NCBI GenBank assembly: GCA_963932145.1
Contig: OZ010611.1
Coordinates: 59,591,292-59,655,291 of the forward strand
Source of the DNA: Acanthosepion lycidas
Taxonomy: Eukaryota; Mollusca; Cephalopoda; Sepiida; Sepiidae
Direction of reading: 5' to 3'
DNA: 64,000 nucleotides
The position numbers and the translations under genes were made by a program. Numbering within the stretch: position 1 is the stretch's first letter; each line of letters starts with the position of its first letter. Shown here piece by piece: positions 23,641 through 31,407 of the stretch. Under the pieces are notes generated by a model. It was not told where the DNA came from, made no database searches, and saw only the letters and a list, made by a program, of their open reading frames with translations.

Positions 23641-24400
23641 CAACATTCTATTTCAATACAGAACTTTGAACATTCTATTCAGAAAACTTGCTTATTACAT
23701 TTTACCTTATTCAACTAACAGAAAGGGAAACTACTATTTTCTCCTTATTATTCACACATTACAAAAATTGCTTTGTATTTGTTGATTTTAATATATATTT
23801 TATCGTTGAAACACAAATCGTTTTACCATTGTTTTTCCTTGATGTTAAAAAAATGTATAAATGTTAAATGCTCTTCAACACGCCGCCACATTAATATTTT
23901 CAACACAACCAGCATTTACAAAGTCATGCGGATGTATCTAACGACGCCAAGTTTAAACTGGAAATGAAATTATTTAATGCACGCATATTTATTCAAGAAT
24001 AAAAATTTATGAAAAAAAAAAAAAAAAGACAGAAAGCCATAAACACGAAAATAAAAAACAAATAAAAAATACCGACACAAAATAAATAAAAATAAAAATA
24101 AAAATCGTCCGGTTCACACTCCTTTTCTGACTTTTGAATAGGAGTAATCATTTATAATTTGTTTTCTGTTTAGCATTGTGTTTCCGATTCCTTCTCCGAA
24201 AATCTTCTCATACTCTTTCACTGCCATTAACACCCTTTGCGTCTTAGTGGCATTATCGCCTTGCTTAGTGTGAAATGATTAAAAAAATGTTACTTGCAGA
24301 AACTGCATGGTTTTCGTATTATGGGTTTCTGTTGGACGAAAGAAGACCATTCCATATCTTACACAACTTTTACATGTTTTTAGGAAAGGACGAGTTTATT
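23641..24400. other. AT-rich, no recognised gene
   Basis: Poly(A) runs near 24009 and 24070. Nothing else is supported. Confidence 0.4.
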
Positions 24401-24549
24401 TAAGATGTAACAGAAAAAAAAAGACTTAGTGGAAACGGTCGAGAAATAACTGAGCAGAATGAAATAAGAACAAGAAGAGATATTCCTAGATACAATCAGT
24501 GGAACAAGAATAATCTTAACCCGTAGATTAAATAAAGGGTTCAAGTAGA

Positions 24550-26790
24550 AATCCCCTTAAGATTACATAAATCGAGAAGCAGCAAGACATGATCAGCAGA
24601 ACGAGAACAATCTCTACCCGTAGATTAAATAAAGGGTTCAATTGGAAATTCCCTGAAGGCTACCTGGATCAAGAAATAGCAAGACATGATCAAGCAGAAC
24701 GAGAACAATCTCTACCCGTAGATAAAATAAAGGGTTCAGTTCGGAATTCCCTGAAGGCTACCTGGATCAAGAAATAGCAAGACATGATCAAGCAGAACGA
24801 GAACAATCTCTACCCGTAGATTAAATAAAGGGTTCAATTGGAAATTCCATGAAGGCTACCTGGATCAAGAAATAGCAAGACATGATCAAGCAGAACGAGA
24901 ACAATCTCTACCCGTAGATTAAATAAAGGGTTCAATTGGAAATTCCCTGAAGGCTACCTGGATCAAGAAATAGCAAGACATGATCAAGCAGAACGAGAAC
25001 AATCTCTACCCGTAGATTAAATAAAGGGTTCAGTTCGGAATTCCCTGAAAGCTACCTGGATCAAGAAATAGCAAGACATGATCAAGCAGAACGAGAACAA
25101 TCTCTACCCGTAGATTAAATAAAGGGTTCAATTGGAAATTCCATGAAGGCTACCTGGATCAAGAAATAGCAAGACATGATCAAGCAGAACGAGAACAATC
25201 TCTACCCGTAGATTAAATAAAGGGTTCAATTGGAAATTCCATGAAGGCTACCTGGATCAAGAAATAGCAAGACATGATCAAGCAGAACGAGAACAATCTC
25301 TACCCGTAGATTAAATAAAGGGTTCAGTTCGGAATTCCCTGAAGGCTACCTGGATCAAGAAATAGCAAGACATGATCAAGCAGAACGAGAACAATCTCTA
25401 CCTGTAGATTAAATAAAGGGTTCAATTGGAAATTCCCTGAAGGCTACCTGGATCAAGAAATAGCAAGACATGATCAAGCAGAACGAGAACAATCTCTACC
25501 CGTAGATTAAATAAAGGGTTCAGTTCGGAATTCCCTGAAGGCTACCTGGATCAAGAAATAGCAAGACATGATCAAGCAGAACGAGAACAATCTCTACCCG
25601 TAGATTAAATAAAGGGTTCAATTGGAAATTCCATGAAGGCTACCTGGATCAAGAAATAGCAAGACATGATCAAGCAGAACGAGAACAATCTCTACCCGTA
25701 GATTAAATAAAGGGTTCAGTTCGGAATTCCCTGAAGGCTACCTGGATCAAGAAATAGCAAGACATGATCAAGCAGAACGAGAACAATCTCTACCTGTAGA
25801 TTAAATAAAGGGTTCAATTGGAAATTCCCTGAAGGCTACCTGAATCAAGAAATAGCAAGACATGATCAAGCAGAACGAGAACAATCTCTACCCGTAGATT
25901 AAATAAAGGGGTCAATTAGAAATTCCATGAAGGCTACCTGGATCAAGAAATAGCAAGACATGATCAAGCAGAACGAGAACAATCTCTACCCGTAGATTAA
26001 ATAAAGGGTTCAATTGGAAATCCCCTGAAGGCTACCTGGATCAAGAAATAGCAAGACATGATCAAGCAGAACGAGAACAATCTCTACCCGCAGATTAAAT
26101 AAAGGGTTCAATTGGAAATTCCATGAAGGCTACCTGGATCAAGAAATAGCAAGACATGATCAAGCAGAACGAGAACAATCTCTACTCGTAGATTAAATAA
26201 AGGGTTCATTTCGGAATTCCCTGAAGGCTACCTGGATCATGAAATAGCAAGACATGATCAAGCCGAACGAGAACCATATCTACCCGTAGATTAAATAAAG
26301 GGTTCAATTGGAAATTCCATGAAGGCTACCTGGATCAAGAAATAGCAAGACATGATCAAGCAGAACGAGAACAATCTCTACCCGTAGATTAAATAAAGGG
26401 TTCAATTGGAAATTCCCTGAAGGCTACCTGGATCAAGAAATAGCAAGACATGATCCAGCAGAACGAGAACAATCTCTACTCGTAGATTAAATAAAGGGTT
26501 CAATTGGAAATTCCCTGAAGGCTACCTGGATCAAGAAATAGCAAGACATGATCAAGCAGAACGAGAACAATCTCTACCCGTAGATTAAATAAAGGGTTCA
26601 ATTGGAAATTCCCTGAAGGCTACCTGGATCAAGAAATAGCAAGACATGATCAAACAGAACGAGAACAATCTCTACTCGTAGATTAAATAAAGGGTTCAGT
26701 TCGGAATTCCGTTGAGGCTACCTGGATCGAGAAGCAGTTAGACATGATCAGCAGAATGTGAACAATCTAGCCCTGTAGATTAAATAAAGT
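24550..26790 (+). repeat. 98-bp minisatellite, 23 copies
   Basis: The GACATG landmark recurs from 24683 to 26741 in exact 98-bp register (21 periods), plus one 97-bp unit before it. Units contain CAGAACGAGAACAATCTCTA, AGATTAAATAAAGGGTTCA and CTGAAGGCTACCTGGATCA. Two main variants alternate irregularly: GGTTCAATTGGAAATTCC and GGTTCAGTTCGGAATTCC. The second is closer to the dispersed parent repeat at 14130 and 22480. Units carry stops in most frames, so this is not coding. The parent repeat's tail (GCCGAAAGATGTAATGGC) follows at 26845. Confidence 0.95.
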
Positions 26791-26905
26791 GTTCAGTTCG
26801 AAATTCCATAATGGTTACTCAACTCGACGAGCATCTGCTGAAAGCCGAAAGATGTAATGGCTAAAACAGTGACAAAGATGAGGACAATAGTTCGCGCGGG
26901 AAAAA

Positions 26906-27154
26906 TTGAAAATATTTGTGCGTACTCAGCATGACAAGATATTTGTGAAAACAAATCCGATTAAGCTATATGTAGCATTTCATTGTGCTCCTTCTAATTG
27001 GTTCACACCTGCCTGTTCAGTTGCTATAGCCCGCATGAATCACTTCTTCCGTCTATACCAGCACAATAGCTTTAATCACAACATTTGCTTCTTTGCGTCA
27101 TTTCGTAATAATTTCAAGCGTGGCTGTTCGCTGATAGAGGGAGACACCAGATAG
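26906..27154 (+). other. Small unidentified open frame
   Basis: An 82-residue frame after the 98-bp array, with no motif I recognise and no homologous copy elsewhere in the window. It could be chance. Confidence 0.12.
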
Positions 27155-27354
27155 CCTCCCACAAGTATGGTTCTCATGATTATTGGCTGCTCTATAAGAG
27201 TGTATTAAATGAGTCCCCCCTTTCAATTAATTAATAGTGTTTTAATCTACTGCTGATAAATCAAAATGCTTTGCTCGTAAATTCTCTCAACTGATCAGGT
27301 GTATCTTTGCCTGATGTTTACCTAGCATCAAATCTGTACTGTATTATATGTATG

Positions 27355-27810
27355 CAGCCTCATCCATGGATTCATCCCACCCTGGGTATGGATAACCTAC
27401 ATCAGCGTCCTGGGTAAGACGATAAACTACATCCGATAGCAAGGCCTTTGATCAGAAGGTTTTGAGGAACGTGGAACCACCTCTTAATTGCTGGTGTTCC
27501 CAAGTCTACCCTGACCCGGGGTTATTACACCTGTCAGGGTCCCAGCTATAGGAAAATAGTTACCCCCCACCAAAAAAAAAGTAGGTTAAAACATAATTAA
27601 TGTATAAAAATAGGTTTTAATATTAGCAATACATTTTTTTTAAATTATTACCAGCAATACATTTTTTGAAAAAATATTACCAACAATATTTTCTGAAAAA
27701 AATATAACCAACAATATATTTTTGAAAAAAAAATATTACCAGCAATAAAAACCTTGTCGGCATTAAATAACCCATTGAGGTGTTGATATACCGTAAAACA
27801 AACCAAACCA
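27355..27810 (+). repeat. Dispersed repeat E, copy 1
   Basis: It holds CCTGGGTAAGACGATAAACT, GGTTTTGAGGAACGTGGAAC and a run of TTACCAGCAATA-type short repeats, ending near GGCATTAAATAACCCATT. Copies are at 57190-57715 (minus), 59265-59575 and 60806-61230 (plus). It has no protein. Confidence 0.7.
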
Positions 27811-27829
27811 AAACAAACCATGGATTCAG

Positions 27830-28260
27830 CTATTATCTCCAAACTTCTGCGCAAAGCATATGGACTTGATGATATCCATGCAATTGTCCTAAATAAATGT
27901 ACTTTTGTTCTCACTAAACTCTACAAGAAATGCCGTAATGCTTCTTAGTTTTCAGCCTGTAGGAAACCCTCTTCTGTAGTTCCTGTTTTCAAGAACTCTG
28001 ATAAAATGGTCCTTAGAACTATCTACCTATTAGTCTCTTATTTCTTTTTGGCAAGATACTAGAAGTTCTGATCTAACCCGAATTGCTTATGCATCTCACC
28101 TAGCAAGGTGTTTATTCAAACAAACAATATATCTTTCGCTTCTCTAGTTCAACCGCTGATGTATTAACGTGTATTATTACTGAAAGAATCTGTCAAGCTT
28201 TAGATAATAACGGCGAAGTTCGGGCTGTGGCTTTTGATACTGTGGGATCTTCCACAACAA
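27830..28260 (+). pseudogene. CR1/Jockey-like LINE RT fragment (N-terminal)
   Basis: Translated pieces read AYGLDDIHAIVLNKCTFVL, SSVVPVFKNSDK and, further right, TADVLTCIITERICQALDN with NGEVRAVAFD. These equal the D-G-I-(P/S)...K, the VVPVFK motif 1, the R-S-T-A-D-(V/L)-L region and the first palm aspartate strand (VRAVALD) of CR1-clade RTs, in the right order. Frame changes and stops between them make it inactive. It ends shortly before the dispersed repeat at 28339. Confidence 0.65.
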
Positions 28261-28338
28261 ACCAGCCTTACCTCTTTTTAGGAAATGCACTCTTCCTATC
28301 TGGTAAGTAAAATCCTACTTTCACATAAATATAACAAG

Positions 28339-29068
28339 TATTCATTGGTCAATCACCTTCAATCTAGCTTGCTGATTGGTCAGTTTCGACTAATCAAACC
28401 ATCTGCACGCGACCTATCTATTTTCCCGCTCATATGCTGTGATCCTCCCACGTGGTACACGGCCATTATATAAACCGAACACGTGTGAAATTTTTGAGTA
28501 GTAGTAGTAATTTTTCATTCATCTCTCTTGCCCTTCTAATTCCTTGCTACCAAGTGCCAAGATGTAACCATCAGGAACTCCCGTCTTAGTCATTTGCTGG
28601 CCAGACGTTAAAGATAATTACCAACATTCACGAACTCTGAAATCACTCCTGAACTTTTACCAACTTTAGAACTCACAATTCCAAACTTTATTCTCCTAAA
28701 TTACAAGTTCAATATTACTTCTTCTTAATATGAACTCCGGTACAACTATTACCAAATCAAAGGGACACGACTCTGTCCTACCTTTTCAGTTCGCATACAT
28801 GTACATCAAACATTAATAAATCTAATTGTTATGTTTTGGAATCATTCAGTTCAGTTTTGTATTTTATTCTATGTGCTATTTACGTCAAGTATAAATTGCA
28901 TTGTGTTCACGCATTGTCCTGAATCACATTTTTCTTAGCCATCAAACAAATTGGTAACACATATTACTACATATATTGGTCACACCGACGTTCAAGGAAT
29001 ATACTAGCCATTACATATTTGGTGATTCCGTCGGAATTAAACAACAAATGGTAAGATAAACCACTACA
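28339..29068 (-). repeat. Dispersed 0.8-kb repeat, copy 2 (inverted)
   Basis: Reverse complement of 4025-4825 with a short (GTA)n instead of the expanded triplet/hexamer tract. Divergence outside the tract is modest. Confidence 0.75.
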
Positions 29069-29759
29069 ATACCTCTAGAGTAGTGGTTCTCAACCGATTT
29101 TAGGCCATGCCCCACTTTGGTATTTCTAAAATTTTGATGCTTCCCTGTAATGTTTCCTTCTTACATGTATGTCAGTTACACATGTACGTACATCTGTTGC
29201 GGACCCGGTGTGAATGTGGCTAATGAAGTGCCGGCATACGAAAAGGTGGCCTTGTACCAGACACTACTCTCGACTACCGGATCCACAAACAAAGTAAAAA
29301 GGAGAGGAAAGAGGAATATTATGTAAATACTCAGCGCGTGTTCTTTCTCATACTAAATTTTACAATCTCCTGGATATAAAAGGAAAAAGGAAAAGGGTCA
29401 TATTAAACGTGCATAAGAAGGAGGAAAATTGGTAGGCACAAAGAATGACTGAAGCAAGACTTGCAAATAAACACAGAATTAAATTTATTAAATTATTTAA
29501 CAAGTAGGTATTCTCGTGCGTGGAGACAGAGGTAAAACTGGTGTAACTTGCACAAAGACCTATGAGACAGTCAAAATAGTTCATCGGATTTTTTTGCGCC
29601 AATAAAAGGAAACAAGATGGCTATGGCGGGAAAAGTTCCTCTATAAGAAAGTTCTGGAAGGATGTCTGCCCGTGTAATTAGGAACATGAATACAATATGC
29701 AAGGAATAAAAAATACTCACTGTGGAAATTTTTGTTAATGGTGTGTAAGTGAATATTTT

Positions 29760-29902
29760 TTTTTAAGTGACTGGTTCAAAAGGAAGAAATAAAGAGTTCT
29801 TAGTCAGTTTCACTATATTGGTCGAAGAGAATTCTGAGTTGTTCGCGTCAAGACGAGGAATTAGTCTTGGAAAGGTGAGAGACGACCGTATTGAAGATTA
29901 TG
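29760..29902 (+). repeat. ~100-bp tandem repeat, split by the LTR element
   Basis: Blocks TCAAGACGAGGAATTAGTCT, TTGGAAAGG and GAGACGACCGTATTG recur right of the LTR element at 34269-34315 and, partly, at 34358-34390. The insertion therefore fell in an existing short tandem repeat. The last five bases, TTATG, are the target-site duplication. Confidence 0.6.
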
Positions 29903-30217
29903 TGTGGGGAAAAAAAGGAATGGCTTACCTCCCAAACGCCCTCGCGTCTGTCTGGCCTGTGGGTTACGAAAGGAAAGGATCCAAGATGGCGTCCGTGACT
30001 TTTAATATTTACGGTCTCGTGCGGTCACGCAAAGTCGCGTTACACGCATGGTAAGGAGGTGTTTCTGGACTCCATAAAAGCAGGAAAAAAAAAATGAACA
30101 GCACGCCATTTTTTCACCAGTGTTCGGTGTACATGGCTTTGCGTTGCAGCGTGTGAGACATTTTCCGACGGAAAGAGTTGCGTCCCTTTCACCCTTGAAT
30201 TTGACACCCTTGCTACA
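29903..30217 (+). repeat. 5' LTR (315 bp)
   Basis: It matches 33913-34226 except for one extra A in an A run (29910-29916) and a G/T difference in the GTAAGGAGG/GTAATGAGG segment. A TATA-like CATAAAAGC at 30073 marks the likely promoter. No AATAAA poly(A) signal is seen. Confidence 0.95.
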
Positions 30218-30241
30218 AGCTATTTCGGCCATTACTACAAC
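30218..30241 (+). other. Very short leader, primer site unclear
   Basis: Only 24 bases separate the LTR end from the gag ATG. They start AGCTATTTCGG, lacking the TGG expected for a primer-binding site complementary to a tRNA CCA end. Confidence 0.7.
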
Positions 30242-30940
30242 ATGGACAGATTCGACTTGAAGTTGATACCAGAGTTCGACGGTTCCCCTGCTGGCCCGTC
30301 TGTGGTCGAGTGGTGGGAAAAGGCCGAGCGGGTCTGCCGGCTGTGTAAAGTTAAAGATCCCGCACTGGTAATCCCTCTGAGGCTCACCAAAGGAGCTTAC
30401 GCCGTGTATCAGCAGCTCAGGGATGACGCAGACTTGGAGGAAATTAAGCAGGCTCTATACGTGGCATTCGGTGCGGACCCCTTTGTCTCCTGGAGGCAGT
30501 TCACCGAACGGCGGCTTGGGCCAGATGAAACGGTAGATGTCTATCTGGCCGATTTGAGGAAGCTGGCCGCACCGTTCGGTGGAGCAAGCGACCAAATCCT
30601 AGCATGCGCCTTTCTGGCCGGACTCCCAGACAACGCCAGTCGACTGCTACGAGCATCGTCAAGGCTCAATGAGCTGGGGTTAGACGAGTTACTGGCCAGA
30701 GCCCGGAATATTCTGAAGGACGACGCGGAGCCTGTCTCAGCAGCTGTGGAAGCACCCGCACCGCCAACTGAGGACACAAGGTGCTATAAATGTGGCGAAC
30801 TGAACCACTTCTCCAAAGACTGCCGAAGCAGTGCGAAGGATACGCATAACCGAGGAACACGGAGACGTATGCGTTGCTACAGGTGCAACAAGCTGGGCCA
30901 CGTAGCAAGAAGCTGTCCGGGAAACGGGCAAGGGGAGTAA
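30242..30940 (+). CDS. gag: Gag polyprotein of the LTR element
   Basis: The 232-residue protein is the structural polyprotein that packages element RNA. Residues 1-160 form a capsid-like region (W24-W25, FxxRRLGPDETVDVYLADLR at 87-106, LAGLPD at 125-130) typical of short metavirid Gags. Two zinc knuckles follow: C181-C184-H189-C194 and C212-C215-H220-C225, both CX2CX4HX4C, for RNA binding. The ATG at 30242 is the first after the LTR and gives the full capsid region, so it is the likely start. The stop TAA follows at 30938-30940. A slippery site at 30919-30925, two codons after the last knuckle cysteine, directs part of the ribosomes into the protease frame. The frame is intact. Confidence 0.93.
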   Translation: MDRFDLKLIPEFDGSPAGPSVVEWWEKAERVCRLCKVKDPALVIPLRLTKGAYAVYQQLRDDADLEEIKQALYVAFGADPFVSWRQFTERRLGPDETVDVYLADLRKLAAPFGGASDQILACAFLAGLPDNASRLLRASSRLNELGLDELLARARNILKDDAEPVSAAVEAPAPPTEDTRCYKCGELNHFSKDCRSSAKDTHNRGTRRRMRCYRCNKLGHVARSCPGNGQGE

Positions 30941-30986
30941 GCTACAGCGCCAGTCTTCTCCCCAGATCACCGCTGAACAAGGCGCT
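30919..30986 (+). promoter_or_regulatory. -1 ribosomal frameshift signal with pseudoknot
   Basis: The heptamer GGGAAAC (30919-30925) lies in the gag frame as G GGA AAC, the canonical X XXY YYZ phase. Six bases later GGGGAG (30932-30937) can pair with CTCCCC (30958-30963). AGCGCC inside that loop (30946-30951) can pair with GGCGCT (30981-30986). These make an H-type pseudoknot with two 6-bp stems. The protease and pol frame is -1 relative to gag, as this signal requires. Pairings were read by eye, without energy calculation. Confidence 0.8.
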
Positions 30987-31407
30987 ACCCGCAGTGAGCG
31001 TGCGGATTAACGGGCGTGAGCGCTTCGCGCTTGTAGACACCGGGTGCACTCGGACCCTTGTGCGCAAGGCATGTTGTGACACGTGGGATGAGAAAAAGAT
31101 TCCAATTCTGACTGTTGGCGGGGGCTCGCTAGCCTCTTGTGGAGTGAGCGTCATCCGCGCAAGCATCGGCGATGGGCCTGCAGTAGCCGTACAAGCCCTG
31201 GTCGTGGACGAAGAACTGCTCGGCTATGATCTGATCCTGGGAATGGACGTCATCAAAAAAGTGGGTGTCGTCCATGTTGACGAAGAGGGTCGGGCGCGTT
31301 TCACTGAAACTGGTCTTGCTCTAAGTGCAGCAATGGAGCTAGAACGGCCTGACTTTCGTGCGGAATTCGACCAGCGCACAAAGTCCTGGACAGTTTCCTG
31401 GAAATAG
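30926..31407 (+). CDS. pro: Aspartic protease of the LTR element
   Basis: The protease frame is open from at least 30874 and is entered by -1 frameshifting at 30919-30925. Counting from the AUG-like codon at 30874, the active site is LVDTGC with D55-T56-G57, and the second hydrophobic-glycine motif is LILGMD at 120-125, both expected in retropepsins that act as dimers to cleave Gag-Pol. The protein ends at a TAG (31405-31407), but the same frame continues open into RT. The start at 30874 is probably not used, since it lies inside gag and frameshifting explains expression better. The catalytic residues are intact. Confidence 0.85.
31405..31407 (+). other. In-frame TAG between protease and RT
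   Basis: The codon sits in an otherwise continuous frame from protease to pol. In retroelements of this type protease and RT are normally one polyprotein. It is either a nonsense mutation or a site read through at low rate. The downstream TCGGACG context is not a known strong readthrough signal. Confidence 0.75.

Noticed and set aside
17778..26790. Regularly spaced repeats as CRISPR arrays
   Set aside because: The whole unit is repeated with no unique spacers, and the genome is eukaryotic.
29767..30054. 95-codon frame running into the 5' LTR
   Set aside because: It joins pre-insertion tandem repeat to LTR sequence; no conserved protein is seen.
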